Numbered from the stretch's first letter, positions 1 to 26,166 are shown. The stretch: 64,000 nucleotides of DNA from Distichodus sexfasciatus (GCA_032718565.1 JAVGVS010000682.1:1-64000); one strand, 5' to 3'. Program-made: numbers and translations. Notes: a model not told the origin generated them from the letters alone.

Positions 1-741
1 TTGGTCTTGTCTCGGTCTCGACATGCTGTGGTCCTGGTCGGGACTTGGTTTAGGTGTCTTGACGACAACTCTATCTCTAGGAATCTTTTCTTTTAAGAAA
101 GTGAACTAAAAGAGTTTATCACCTTTTTATTCCTGATGGTCTGAGCCTGCAGTGAGTGGCTTGGTTGTTGGAGATAAAGGATCACTGTGACACTGCTGAT
201 GTGCTGGCTTTTTGTTTTAGGATTAACATTATGTACTATTTCATGAGGCTTTTTTATTACACTTCTACTTCTGCTGTTTTTGTGACGCTGCTGGAAAGTG
301 CTCTCACGGTACATGGTACTTCTGCTAAATCCTGGTCCTGTAGTTTTGTTGTTAGAGGGGCTGGTGTGATCTGATGGCTTTAGTGCAGTGAGGAAGTGGG
401 AAAGGAAATAAAGTGAAATGGATTAGCTCCTGGTGGAGTTGGGCCCGGGGCCCGGGGCCTGGTTCTGCTGTGGTTCACTGTCACTGTTAATCACTCTGCC
501 ATGTCCAGAGTGGGGGAGGGTGGGGGGGGGAGTTATGTAAACACAGAGGAAAGGTCCACTGGTCAGATCCATATCCCGGCTCTGCAGTTTGGGCTCGTTA
601 CACTTCCTGGAGTTCTGAGCGTTTTGTTCTCTTCAGCAGCAGCACTGGACTGTAGGGTTTAGAATGGTGTAAGTGAGGCAGGACGCAGGACAGACGGTGT
701 TCACGCGTTCCAGGGAACCGAGACCTGCTAAGTGTAAAAAG

Positions 742-13960
<13,219 letters not shown>

Positions 13961-15360
13961 TACTTCTGACATCACTTCTCCTGCTGACTCCGCCCCTACC
14001 TTACTTTTGTGTGATTGGTCAAAAGTTGACATGGCCACTTCCACATCCTGCACCTCCACCCCACCCACCATCCCCTCCACACAGCACCAAAGAGGCACCT
14101 CATTTACATTTACAGCATTTAGCAGACAGTCTTGTCCAGAGTGACTTCAAGGACAGTCTCAGGGGCCCCAGTGACGGCTCTTGGGATATGAACTTCCATC
14201 ACAGAGTTTCACTCACTTTGACCACTGTGCCAAAATATTTTCCATGTGAGGTTTGTCTGTGTTGAGCGTTTGTGTCTCAATGATTTGCACTTTCAGTAAA
14301 CCTCCCGAGGAACCTGTAGAAGCTCCAGTTTCACAGTAGCATGACTGGTTTAAGGCAACTGGTTTTACTCATCTTCTACTTTATGATAGATGCATGTGAC
14401 AGGTGATTTTAGACACACTCTGGTCTTAACCAAAACTCCTCAGGATGCACTACGTGCTTCTGCTTTATGGCTCTTGACTCACAAGTAGCTTCACACTCAC
14501 TACTCCATTCTCCAGACCACTACTGCTGTAAGGTTTGTGTGTAGTGTAATGCCACATGGTGGTGACGGAGGAGCGTGACACCTGAGCTGTAGATGCCAGT
14601 ACAGGCATACAGAAACCCTGCACTCAGCGTTAAGGATGAATAACTATGTCCAGGCTGCTTCCGGAACAGCCAGCCTGTGTAGCACTTTAAGAAAAGATTT
14701 CTGGTGAACATGAATCTGCATTAAGGGCTGAAATTCATTTAAACAAGGTGCATAAAACTACAATAGTCCATAAGGCCATAGTCACCAGCAAGCCAACAGA
14801 ACGCAAACCTCAGCGTCGTTATCCCAAAAATCACATTATGTAGAGAACAGAGCAAGTGTGTCAGTCCAAGTGAATGTGAGAGGGACAGCTATGTTCATGT
14901 GTGTTTTTTATACTCACATTCATGTTTATATTCACATCTTTCAGATTCTGAACAAATGGAAATTATTTTCAAAAGGTTCTTGGCTCATTTCCATTAATGA
15001 GCCAATTTTAGTGATGTGTTTCTGAGCGGCAGCTTGGATTATAAAGTCATTTAACATCTTTTATTTGCACGCTGCACTTACTTGCAAATAGTCCTGGAAT
15101 AGTCAGGTCCATGTTCCCTGACTTTTGTCTCCTGTATTCAGTTCATATACATTTATCTGTCTCTGTAACCTGTAGCTCATGTTGCTTTTGCAAATGAAAC
15201 CTCACTTCGGAGAACTTGTAAATTTAGATACTCTCAAATCTCCTCTTATCTAAACTTCTGTTACAGTTTCCTCTCAGTGCCAATAAACCAGACTCAAGCT
15301 GATTTTAAGTACTGTCAATGAATTATGGTTTTAAGATGTCACATTTACATTCAAATAAAA
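13961..15360 (+). other. pde4c 3' untranslated region with polyadenylation signals
   Basis: No coding signal follows the stop codon. AATAAA occurs at 15282-15287 and 15354-15359, giving a 3' UTR of about 1.3-1.4 kb. A SINE-tail-like fragment (TTTACAGCATTTAGCAGACA) lies at about 14107-14170. Confidence 0.55.
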
Positions 15361-16868
15361 TGTCATGGTGTGGTTGGAGGAAGGAGGTGAGGACACTGTT
15401 TGCAGGCCAAACGGGACCAAAAATGCAGGGGGGGTGGAAACAAGACAAAACATACGTGAAAAAACGGAACAAAGTAACAAAGGAAAGACAAGGCCCGTGT
15501 TCCCAGTCTTACGCTACGGGTAACGGGGGAATCCTCTGTGGGGAAACGGAAAGAGCGATATCCTGACACCAGGCGAAACTGAGACCCAGGCTCTTGACAC
15601 GAACCGCAGCCTGATCGGAATGGGGTTTACTGGGAGACGCGAGCCCGCGGAGAAACACAGGAGCGGTAGGTGAACAACATGAAGGGAATCCAAAATGAAA
15701 CTGAGGTCAAAATAATCAACAGAGAAACGGAGACAAAAATAGCGAGGAGCACACAAGACCAAAGTCACCGTAAATCCAAAACACACAAAGTATGAGCGTA
15801 ACGGACATGGGGGACACCGGTCAAACTGGATTAAATAAAGTCACACAACTGAACAAACGAGTGCTTGCACCAATCCCAAACTGAAGACAAATGAGACACA
15901 GGTAAAAGTAATAATAAGCGTGGGTGTGTGCTAAACAGACACTAACCTACTAGATAGGGAGCACGCAGAGCAGAAAACACGTGACCCTCCACGGCAAAAC
16001 CAGTCGCTTGTCGCAACGGTTGGTTTCCCAAAAAACGAGTGTTTATGTTGCGTGGGGTAAAATTTTGGATTTTTTTGTTTTTAGTGTTTTGAAACAGTGT
16101 CTATACAGTCTATACTGTACTGTTGTGAATAAATTTGGCTGAAAAACTTCCCCTTTCCATCTAAAATCGTGACTTTTTTGAGGTGAGGAATTCAATTCCA
16201 GCAGAATGTTTAAAGCTTCTGTTTGACCGCTCTACTCATTATTTACAGTAAATCCACTGGTTGACTAGCGTGAAGATATTTCTCCCGAATCCATCTTCGT
16301 CTCCCGAGTTCAGTTAACCTAACGCAGGTAGGCTATCCGTATGTGAATGCAGCGTGGCTATCAGAATGCAAACGTAGCCGCCGACCGCATTCAAGCCGCC
16401 TGTGAGCAAGTACGGCGATAGTCAATCTCGACGGCAGATTTCCGTTTCTCACTTGGCGTGACAGGAGAAACCCGACTCCTTTGAATGTTGATATCTCAGT
16501 CATATGTCGTCCCATTCATTCCATAGAGGTATCGTTTTGAAGCTTGATTTATGCCCTTTCAAGCATAATTTCAATTTGCAACAAGCGACTGGTCACATAT
16601 ACGGAAGTGGTGTGCACTCTAAACAGAGAGTGAACTACTCGCGAGGGCACTGGCGAAGACACCCAGGAGCCGGAAGTGGGGAATAAGCTAACGGGGGAAT
16701 GCTAAGACTAACCGAGGACGCAATAAGGTGGACTAGATACGCCGAAAATAACACCGAAGTGAACTCCACAGAACAAATTAAACAATAGAACTTGAATAGC
16801 GGCAACCATTGCCGCTTAACCGGGTCCGAGGGGGCACTGTCCAGCTAAAGTCCAGAGGAGCCGTGACA
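15361..16868. mobile_element. Solo-LTR-like element with 5-bp target duplication
   Basis: Starts TGTCATGG and ends CCGTGACA, so the ends are TG...CA with a short inverted repeat. It is flanked by identical TAAAA at 15356-15360 and 16869-16873. The interior is purine-rich on the + strand with no long frame. A shorter element with the same ends lies at 26975-27729. A 5-bp duplication plus TG...CA suits a solo LTR; a terminal-inverted-repeat DNA element is not excluded. Confidence 0.65.
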
Positions 16869-16900
16869 TAAAAACAGCTAGAAAGCAAAAAGTGGCTATA

Positions 16901-16901
<1 letters not shown>

Positions 16902-16935
<34 letters not shown>
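16902..16935. repeat. (ATT)n microsatellite
   Basis: Uninterrupted ATT units. A second ATT tract lies at 17397-17439. Confidence 0.95.
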
Positions 16936-16936
<1 letters not shown>

Positions 16937-16939
16937 ATA

Positions 16940-17075
16940 TTATTGTTGTTGTTATTACTTTGTCATCTCTGCTATATACTGTACAGATATACAGAGAGAC
17001 GAGATGATTGCACTCCAGTTTTCACAGTGCAACAAGAAATAGGGAACAAAACACAAAGAACAGTTAGGGCACATG
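16940..17075 (+). repeat. Dispersed repeat with the TGTCATCTCTGCTATATACT motif
   Basis: The motif, followed by GTACAGAT and GAGAGACGAGA, recurs at 50755-50830 and, inverted, at about 53925-54010. That makes three copies of one family in the window. Confidence 0.6.
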
Positions 17076-17392
17076 GAAAAAACAACATATAAATAGGATA
17101 CAAAATATACATTTTAGACTAGAAATGTAGTATTACATATAAACATTAAACTAGAAATAGAAGAGAAAGAGAGACAATTTAGATGCATTATTACCTACAA
17201 AAGTAGAAATTGACTTTTACACTGAATGTGCATGATGTTAGTAACAGTTTCAATATGAAAAGTTCTATATCCAGTCTACCAACATTTAGGCCCGACTTAA
17301 CATTTAAGTTTGCCGATATTATAACAGCATTAGAAACCAAATTCTGTGCAATACTCTTTTCAATAGTTTGTGCAGATACGTTAGTTAAATAG

Positions 17393-17396
<4 letters not shown>

Positions 17397-17439
<43 letters not shown>
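17397..17439. repeat. (ATT)n microsatellite
   Basis: Uninterrupted ATT units over about 43 bases. Confidence 0.95.
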
Positions 17440-17989
17440 GCATTATAAGCAGTTACTATGTCATTTCTGTAGAGAGTGTCAGGTGCAGACGGTGAATTGT
17501 AGTGTTTTTGTTCTTGACTGCGCCTGCAGTTTTGCGCGGATTCCACGCGTGTGTGATGATCCGATGCCGAAGTTTTAGTGGAGCTGAGAGTCGAGTTATA
17601 TAAGAACCGATTCTATTCCACGTGACTCTCAGAACGATAGCGTCGATTCTGGAACCGGTTCGAATGACCTCGCTAAAAGAACTGCAAGTTTAGCATTAAT
17701 ACCAAATAAACCTAAGACACATACAACACTGTGATGTAGATGAAGTCATGAGGAGAGAGATCGGGTTAACCTTCAGTGACCTTTTCAGTCAGCCATGAGT
17801 TAAACATTTAAGTCTTTCTGAATCACTGCTAGACTGAGGACGTTTTAAAGCGGTCTGGTAGCAAGTGAAGTTGTGTGTTTTATTAGAAACTCGTTAGATC
17901 TAATTCACGCAGTTTGATTTAGACCTCTTTTCTTTGCATTTTGTTGGTGGAATTGACAATATTCCTGTGTGGAATCCACCTGTAGCGTC

Positions 17990-18260
17990 AGCGGGCAGAT
18001 CTCCTACAGATCTCATCTGTAATCGGGAGTTTGCCCGTGGCTGATCCGGATCTCTCGGCTCTCTCTGTCCGCTGATGCGCCGGGTGGCGAAGTGCGCATG
18101 CGCAGGTGAGGTGACGGTGAGTGCTGCGCTCCGTGAGCGTCTCGTCAGATTTATTCCGTTATTTTACCGGGACGCGGACACTCACCGAGACACTTTCATC
18201 AGCGCGTTGTACCGACCGAGTCCGCGCTGCTAGTTAATAGTGCTGTGAGTTGATACGAGC
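17990..18260 (+). promoter_or_regulatory. CpG-rich segment with a perfect NRF1-type site, probable former rab3a promoter
   Basis: The segment is locally CG-rich and contains TGCGCATGCGCA at 18093-18104, the palindromic NRF1 consensus. It lies about 1 kb upstream of the first recognisable rab3a coding exon. Assignment to rab3a rests on position only. Confidence 0.45.
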
Positions 18261-18317
18261 GTCGCTTTATTACATTTTAGACTGGCAGACATATTGCAAT
18301 AAGAGCCTCGTTCGCGC

Positions 18318-18512
18318 GTTGGTGTGTGACTGTGATTGTGTGTGTGTGGGATTGTGTGTGTGTGTGATTGTGTGTGTGATTGTGTGTGTGTGTTATTGTG
18401 TGTGTGATTGTGTGTGAGATTTTGTGTGTGTGATTGTGTGTGAGATTTTGTGTGTGTGATTGTGTGTGTGATATTGTGTGTGGATTGTGTGTGGATATTG
18501 TGTGTGTGTAGG
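18318..18512. repeat. Imperfect TGTGTGTGATT tandem repeat
   Basis: About 190 bp of TG units punctuated by GATT or GATATT, period roughly 10-12 bases. Confidence 0.9.
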
Positions 18513-19624
18513 TGTGAGATTGTGGCAGAGACTGGATCAAAGTAGAGAGAAAGTCTGCGTGTGTTTTATATGTTTAGAGTTTGTGTCTTGTCGCTGAAAG
18601 CGAATCGCCCAGCTCGAGCTGGACTTAATCTGAGTTGATCCTCCAGAAGCTCCATTAACTCTCTCCACCCCGACACACCTACCAGCAAATACCACCACAC
18701 ACCGCGGACTTACCCGCCTATCACCTTCGCCTACCCTGTGGGCATCGACATCACTCGCCTCTTCACTGGAGCCCACACTCCACCCACACTTCACGAGACG
18801 CTGTCACCTGCAGCATCACTGACGCACTGATTACAGTAATGGTTTGTGTTCATTCAACATTCAGAGAATAGTGGTGATCATCTGCTTTTTCAGCTGTTTC
18901 CTCCTTCCTCTGCTGAACCCCAGCAGCAGACACTGTAACGCATAGGAGCCAGATGATCTCGCCTGTGTGTCGGCCCAGTGTTGTAACTTCATTTCTCTCT
19001 CTGTCCCTGTCACAGTAAAGGAGTATGCAAAGTTTGAGTGGTCAGTTGCTGGTTTCTCCTTCTGCAGGAGGCCTGAACAGAGCCGGTATGGACAGAGAGA
19101 ATCCGGGTGAGATCAAAACTTTGATTACATGTTTAAGATCCTCATCATTGGCAACAGCAGCGTAGGGAAAACCAGCTTCCTGTTCCGCTATGCAGATGAC
19201 TCGTTCACCCCAGCCTTCGTCAGCACCGTGGGCATCGACTTCAAGGTCAAGACCATTTACAGGAACGACAAGAGGATCAAGCTTCAGATCTGGGTACGAG
19301 TGTCTGGCCCACTCCAGTTCCTGACCCTGATCTTACCTTGACGCAAATTATAGGTCTCACTCGCCCCCAGCAAAAGTTACAGGACACAGCTGGAAGGAGC
19401 GCTTACAGGTGACTATCACCACCGCTACTACCAAATGGCTTCTCTGGCCCTGATGTAATGTATATTACTAATGAGGATTCCTTCAACGCAGTTCAGACTG
19501 GTATGAAACTGTTCTTGCTGTTTTGCTATATATTTTTCTTGATATTTCACCTGGGTCCAGAGTAGAACACACTACAAAAAGCCACACAACAGAAGTGGGA
19601 GGAGAGTTTGTCTATAGTATAGAG

Positions 19625-19765
19625 AAGCAGTTGGTAGTAATGGCTAGAGTTGACCCAGATCGGAGGTCACCGTTTCAAGTCCCAGACATGTGCTGGTACC
19701 ACTGAGGTACCTGCGAGCAAGGTACTGCCCCCAAGCACTGCTCCCTGGTGCTGCCCAAAAAACTT
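19625..19765 (+). repeat. Second SINE-like family, copy inside the rab3a pseudogene
   Basis: Holds GGTACCACTGAGGTACCTGC and CCCCAAGCACTGCTCCC, shared with copies at 30.23 and 47.14 kb. Confidence 0.6.
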
Positions 19766-19961
19766 TCCTCCACCAGCAATAAAAGTCCCCCAGAAATACG
19801 GGCTGGTAGTAGTGTAAGCAGGTTCTGTCCTTCGCTTCTGTTGTGGTTTTTTGATTCATGCTGTGGTTTTTATATTCTGCTGAAGTGTCTGGTCCAATCG
19901 TGATTACTCCTATCATGTCACTGTGTATGAGTCAACATTCTTATTTGTCACATACGAAAGT

Positions 19962-21091
19962 TAGTGCTGCTGATAAAACGATAGAGCATAATTATCACAA
20001 ATAGCTTTTCTCGATAGAAAAATATACATGAAGTCGATATAAAGTCGATAGCACTCATTCCGTCCACCTTTTGATTTCACGAGAAGCCAACGATAATGAC
20101 CACTCGTGTGGTTACCGCTTTCACGCTAGTCAGGTTGATGGACAGAGCCGAATCCAATCACGGCTGCAAAGAGTTCCAGCTCACGCCAGTTAAGTAAGCG
20201 GATCAGATTCCAAAGCTGCAGCCACAGCGGCCACATACAACAGTATGTCAGGAGAGCGAGCAACATAAAATAGAAAAAATGACGAAAAGCATTACCGTTA
20301 TAGAAAGACACCTCAATGGACGAAGGCATTGTTGGAAAAAGGTCCGAAGAATTCTGCAGTTTGGAAATATTTTGGCTACTTAAAGTCCGATACGAAGCAG
20401 AGTAGCGCACACTGCAAAAAAGCACGGTCATACAAAGACTGGTCATACTAGAGCTGAAACAATTATTCGAATACACAAAAATAATAAGCGACCAGATTTA
20501 ATTTAGAGCATCTAATTCAGCTGGTGTTTCGCTACATCGACGCCATTATCGCTTTCAGTGGCGCTGACAAGACAAGACCCGATCCTTACAAAGACGTGAA
20601 AGACAGAGATGTTCCGCACAAAACAGAAGTAAATGCATACAAACGCATAATGCCATTTTTCGCGACGTAAACGCACGCTGTATTTGTGAGCGCCATTACT
20701 CTCTAAAACGCGTTATAGTCACACGGCTCCGAGGGGGCGCCACGGGGGATTGTGGTAAATGTAGTTCTTATCCAGAAAAGCCAAAAGCGGCTCATTTTAT
20801 AGGCCAAATTGGTTGAAAATGACCCAAAACGTCAGTATTTCTTTATTTTCAATTGATAAAAATTTTTTTTTCAATTTAATAATGTTACAGCATAATCAAC
20901 AGGAAAGAAGAAATGTAGAACATTTATTTATCAAATAAATAAATCTGGACAAAATGGACAAAGAAGTGTTAGAATGTTAAGCCATAGAATGACTTATATT
21001 GACAGTGATTTGACTTATATCGTTATATATATCGATATCGGCTGATATAAAAAAATATCGAGATAAGATTTGTCCATATCGCCCAGCCCTA
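19962..21091. mobile_element. Composite hAT-type element inside rab3a pseudogene intron 2
   Basis: The left end TAGTGCTGCTGATAAAACGA and the right end, inverted, TAGGGCTGGGCGATATGGAC are imperfect inverted repeats of the type seen at 10786-11260. A second end-like sequence, TAGAGCTGAAAC, at 20449 matches the inverted right end of the element at 34783-35568. The stretch near 20790-20850 is the reverse complement of about 34950-35030 (for example GGCCAAATTGGTT). Boundaries of the inner element are unresolved. Confidence 0.55.
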
Positions 21092-21561
21092 TACATAGTT
21101 ATACTACACGCAGTGAAATGTATCCTGAACGTGAGCATGGTTTCTTATGTGGATTTGCTGCCACAGGTCAACCGTAGATTAAACCTACTGGGTGGGGACA
21201 ACGCCCAGGTGCTGGTGGGGAATAATGACATAGAGAACGCACCGGCTGGTGTCATGAGAGAGTGAGGCAGCTGGGTCAGCAGCTCGTGAGATGCCCGTTT
21301 AAACCCAGCTTAGCGTTTTACTGTTGGCTCAGCGGCCGCGTCGGTACTAAACTGAGATTTGATCTGGCTCCAGGTTTCGAAGTTTTTTGAGGCTAGCTGG
21401 CGACAGAACGGAAGCAGAGCTTCTCGAGCGCTGGTGGATTAATTATCTTAGATCGCGATGCACGAGTCTGAAATTGGAGATCCTAGCGCCACCGGGGCCA
21501 AGAGGGCTCTTCAACTTCATGGTAATAGCCGCAGCGCTCGCACCAGGACTGCGCATGCTGA

Positions 21562-23830
21562 GGGTCACTAGCTGGCCCCTCCCACCCCTACAGGTGCCCA
21601 CTGACCCTCACCAGCCCGCGTAGTTACTCAGCACACCACCACACTGAGTGATGCTGGGTCCTTTCTCCCCTTTCCTCTTTCAGCTTAAATGTGCAGAGTT
21701 AGGTATTAAATCATCTGCATGTTAAATGGTCAGTAGTAGGCTCATGTGGTGGATTTGTTCAGAGGTGACCTCACCTCTACCACAAGGAGCCAGTAGGAGA
21801 GCAGCACCACAAGAAGGTTTACAGACCCTAATCTGGCTCTCCACACTGCACTGTTACAATCCTAAATAATAATCAGGGAGATTCTCTCTCCGATCAGGGT
21901 CAGAACTGATGATGATGATGATGATGTGGACACTCAGGTCAGACAGGTTTCACTTTTATAGTGCTTTAGTCTTTTAGTGTGTCCTTTTATACTTGTCAGT
22001 CAGCCTTGCATCTTTATTCCCTTCTGACTGATGTTGACATGGCTTGGTGAGAAATGGGAAGAGCATATGTACATGTAGTTTACTAGAGAAGAGGGAAGGC
22101 TTCGCCGTGGTTTATTTGGAGTTTCTCATCTCTCATCTGTGTAAACTAGTGTAAGAAACCAGTGATTGTGTGTCACATCAGCAGATCAGTTTCATTTACA
22201 GGCCAGGATCTGCAGACGCTACTAATCCCAGCAGTAGCTCATCATCCTCACACTCCTCCAGCTGAACCAGCAGCAGCCACAAGAGGGAGCCAGTGATCAA
22301 GCTGCGGCTTTTACAGCGCTTCCAGCACACACACTGCGCGGCGCACACTCATCAAGAAATACAGCGAGCGACACGAGTACTCAAACACAATCACGTAAAT
22401 GATAAAGCCGGGTTTTTCATCATGAAAGTGCATTGAACTCAGTTCAGGATGAAGTGCTGCAGGATAATTGTGAGTTTCCTGATGGTGAAAGTAAGGAGTT
22501 CCTAAAGGGACAAGCGAGAAACATAAATAAAGGCGGGTTTCACGTGTTCATGAGATGTGCTGACATCTGAACACCCGTTAAAACCTTCTCATGCTCATGT
22601 GAGACTCCCGACTCTGTAGAAACTTATCTGCAATCTGCTTTATCTATTTATTTATTTATTTATTTAAAGTGTTTATTTCTCTATTTATTTTATTTATTTA
22701 TGTGTGTACAGCTGTGTGTATGTGCAAGTGAGATGCAAGAGAACTGTGCTGGTAGGGTTGTGTAGGATGTGTGTGTGAGTGTGTGTGTGTGGAGTTTAAA
22801 GTCCTGATGTAAACATTTATTTATATTGCATTTCCCCTTGAGATGCATAAAGCAGCATTTTTAGACCTCTCTCCTTTCTCTTTCCAAAGCAAACACCAGA
22901 ACATGTGAATCAGTGACTTTTCTTCCTTTTTTAGAGTAAAACCCAGTTATTCCTCCTCTTCCTCCTCCTGCGTTGGTATGACTGTATGAAGCAGATTAAA
23001 CCCAAACTGTAATAGAGCCTGATCGCCTTGCACATGTGTACTGTATTTATTGCCTTATTTTGTGATGTGATATTTTAGTATTGATATTTGATGTTTAAAA
23101 TCTTCATCATTTTGGACTCATTAAGAGAAAAAGCTGTCACAGAGAACTGCCAATTCCCAAATCTCAGCCTCGGGGGTTTTATCCATCTTACCGGAGTGTG
23201 GGAATAACGTCACGTCATGTTTGAAAGAAAACACCACCTTGAACCTGAATAAAAAGCTGCATCTGAGAATCCATGATCCGAGTGTGAGCTGATTTCATCT
23301 CCTCTGTGTTGTGTGTGTTTTGAGCATAAGGTCCTGCGTGAGCAGTGTGTTGTGAGTAGTGTTGTGTTGAGGTTGTGTTTGTTATTACTGTATTATACAG
23401 CACTGCAGTGTGTGTGTGTTATAACACATTACGCACAGCCTGGTGTTCCACTACTCATGCTGAATCAGGCTGAACTCATGAAACCACGGCGTGAGACAAG
23501 AAGCCAGGACCCGGACACAAACGCTGATGTAGCGTCTCAGACAGAGATCACATGAAGCAGTGGAAAAGAGAATCACTGAGGTGTGTGTGTGAGTGTGTGC
23601 TGTGCGGCTGAAGGCCTGGTGTATTTGGGGAGTAAGGGCCGTTGTGACCCTGGGGCTCCTGAGGGCCACGCCTGCTGCTGCTTGGCTGGATTGTGTTAGG
23701 CTGCTGTAGGCTGGAGGGTGGCAGATAAAGCAGCCGCAAGGTCAGTAAAAGGCCTGGTCTGGAGGACACTCTGCTCTCATCAACCAGCCGCCTGCAGCTG
23801 CGCACGTCCTACTAAACCTGCTGCGGAGGA

Positions 23831-23861
<31 letters not shown>

Positions 23862-25690
23862 TTGCAGTTGTTTGTGTCTATATCAAACAGAATAGAGTAA
23901 ATAAACCGTTAGTAGCTAGAAGAACCCGGAGCCATTCCACTCCAACCTGCTTTCAGCCTGATGTGTATTGGCGGATGCAGACTGACATTTCAGCATCAGC
24001 AACAATAACCTGTTAGGAGACAGTGTTAGAGTAACGGAATACATGTGTACCGTATAAGCATGATTTAGGAATAAAATATGAGTAACTGTATTCCGCTACA
24101 GCACGCTTAAATAGGGTGATAATTAGAATACAGTTACTTTGTTGAAATAAATGGATTACACTATGTCTTTTTCCTTGTTTTATATGCGTTAGGCCATCCT
24201 CTCTATCCCCTCTCTAATTTTGGTAATTCCACGCCTGTTACCCAAACACAACACGCAATAAGAGGCTCTAATGTAAGCGTCCTGTTAACGTTGGTGGCGT
24301 CAGTTCCACAATGGACCCGGAGCAGCACAACAGAGCCAGCAGTGCTCCGGGCAGTGAATGTATTTTCTTACCTGCAATCTCTTGTCTTTTAGAGTAAAAT
24401 ATATTGTCTATTCAGGGAGATTTGGGCTTACTGTTTTCAATTGGTAGAGAAAAACAAACAAGAATGTGCAGGATGTGATTGCTTACATCTGCGTGGTTGT
24501 AAAAAAGCATGACAGTATATAGGCGTAATCCAAAGATTCAGAATACGCTATCTACATTTTGAGTAACTTAACGGAATACGTTACAAGCTACATTTTGGGG
24601 CATGTATTCTGTAATCTGTAGTGGAATACATTTTAAAAATAACCTTCCCAACACTGGTTAGAGTAAACAATTACCCTTAAGATTAGTTTAAAAAGCTCTC
24701 CTCTGGGCTTTTAAAAGCTGGTAAGAAGTTTGATGACTCCACTGACTGCTCCAGACGACAGCAGGAATCAGAACCATTAACAAAACCAGATGAAGTCTAC
24801 TCATCACACCTTGGCTTCAAACACAACAGCTACACACAATTCACTTAGAGCAAACCAGCACTGGTGTCTGAACACACACACATTCTCCTCCTGGACAGGG
24901 TTCAGACCCGGTCAGTGTGAGCGGAGCCGAGTGATATTTACTGACCAGATGAAGGAAAGAAAACGTCAGTTTATCTGCTGCAACTCAGAGTAAGTTGTTC
25001 AGCCCAACGGTTCCAGCAGACTGAATGGTGTGTGGAGTTTAAATCAGTAAAATCACAAACTCACTCACACTTTATAACCTTGTGTATGTGAGTGTATAAT
25101 TATAATCATCTTGTGATGTTGTGAGTGACCCTCATGATACAGATCCATAACAGGACTGAATGCCTTAGAGCTCCTCAGTGTGTGTGTGTGTGCATGTGTG
25201 TGTATGTAACAGTGTAAGATGGGATAGACAGTGTGTAGAGGTGTGTGTGCACTAACGAATTGCCTTAATAAAAGTCGCTGCGAGTTAAACCGTCATTAGC
25301 ATTAGCGTTCAGCCTAAAGGCAGTGTTTGAAGGTCAAATGTCCAGTTGTGTTGTAACATCAATGTCCAGCTCACTTTAATAGAATTATGTTGATGTTCCC
25401 AGTCTGAATGAAGGATTTTTAAATGTTCTCTTAAAGGTGAAAGTTGTGTTTCACTACAGATCATTTGAATGTTTGTGGAGTTTCTTACGAGTGGAAAAAG
25501 TCATGATGGACTAAAAGCTGCAGGAGCTAATGTCGAAGCTTGAGTTGTTGCTGGTGATTTGTGTAGATGTTGTGTTACTCAGATATAACAGGGTTTAAAC
25601 TGCACCTCTAGAGTCTCTCTCTCTCTCTCTCTCCCTTCATCCCTCCCTTGTTCCCTCCGTCTGCAGCGGCTCTGCCCCCAGGCTGGACTC
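21562..25690. other. Intergenic stretch between the rab3a pseudogene and agtr1
   Basis: No gene is supported. It holds TTTA repeats (22648-22700), scattered TG tracts and a MITE-like element at about 24015-24657. Open frames are short, and several are only CA/TG-driven. Confidence 0.5.
24015..24657. mobile_element. MITE-like element, GGAATACAT family
   Basis: Near the left end GTAACGGAATACATG recurs inverted as CATGTATTCTGTAATCTG on the right, and the right end is CCTTCCCAACACT. This is a layout common in fish genomes. A related end (CAGTGTTGGGAAAGCTGCTT) occurs at 33111 in gyg1 intron 3. No transposase frame is present. Confidence 0.55.
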
Positions 25691-25694
25691 GGAC

Positions 25695-25825
25695 GCGAGG
25701 TATAAGTGTGGGGGAAATTCAGCACGCATCTCACTAAGGGGTCAGAGAGCTGAGACTGTGCTGGACTCCTCACAGACACGCACACTTTTCCGCCCCAGAA
25801 CAACAACACACCACATCTGGAGGAG
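25695..25825 (+). promoter_or_regulatory. Probable agtr1 promoter and untranslated first exon
   Basis: A TATAA box (25701-25705, context GAGGTATAAGTG) is followed by about 100 bases without a start codon, ending at AGGAG|GTAAAC (donor at 25826). The next credible acceptor on this strand in context is CCGCAG at 27926-27931, directly before the agtr1 coding exon. Position and splice signals support it; no transcript evidence is available. Confidence 0.5.
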
Positions 25826-26115
25826 GTAAACACATCTGCACATTTTGTTCTTTTGCCTCTTATCAGTGTTGTGTTTGTGTGTTTTCTGTGTGTTCACTGC
25901 TAGACGAGGCGCTGCTGGCGCTTGTGTTTCAGCTTGACTTCACCTCTTCCTCCATCTGTCACCTGCAGCTTTTACTAAACCCGCTTTTGTTCTCTCTGAG
26001 CCACAATCAGGGACGTTTGTACCTGCTGCTGCTGCTGCTGTTAACCTGCTCACCTTGTTCAGCTCAGCACGTCGCATGTGACATGATCCTGTAGCCTGCA
26101 ACACTGAGTAGATAT

Positions 26116-26116
<1 letters not shown>

Positions 26117-26154
<38 letters not shown>

Positions 26155-26166
26155 GTAATAATAATA
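26117..26166. repeat. (AAT)n microsatellite
   Basis: AAT units with one interruption, within the presumed agtr1 intron. Confidence 0.95.

Larger units (their letters stand above)
19068..21561 (+). pseudogene. rab3a: RAB3A, decayed four-exon copy
   Basis: RAB3A is the synaptic-vesicle Rab GTPase. Exon 1 (19068-19293) reads DQNFDYMFKILIIGNSSVGK, then the complete switch I region to KRIKLQIW, and ends at a good GTACG donor. Upstream, SRYGQRES matches the RAB3A N-terminus, but the start codon is gone and TGA at 19108-19110 interrupts the frame. Exon 2 (19383-19500) begins GACACAGCTGGA, then carries several 1-2 base indels across the DTAGQERYRTITTAYY segment; NEDSFNAVQ can still be read. Exon 3 (about 21167-21285) keeps GGGGACAACGCCCAGGTGCT but has stops and has lost the NKCD wording. 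Exon 4 (21374-21561) retains CACCAGGACTGCGCATGCTG, the prenylated C-terminal end. Retained introns show it is not a retrocopy. The decay is confined to this gene while neighbours read cleanly, arguing against general sequencing error. Confidence 0.85.

Noticed and set aside
673..741. Extension of the first pde4c exon upstream of 742
   Set aside because: The in-frame extension begins with GTG, not ATG, and has no conserved text; the ATG at 742 is the plausible start.
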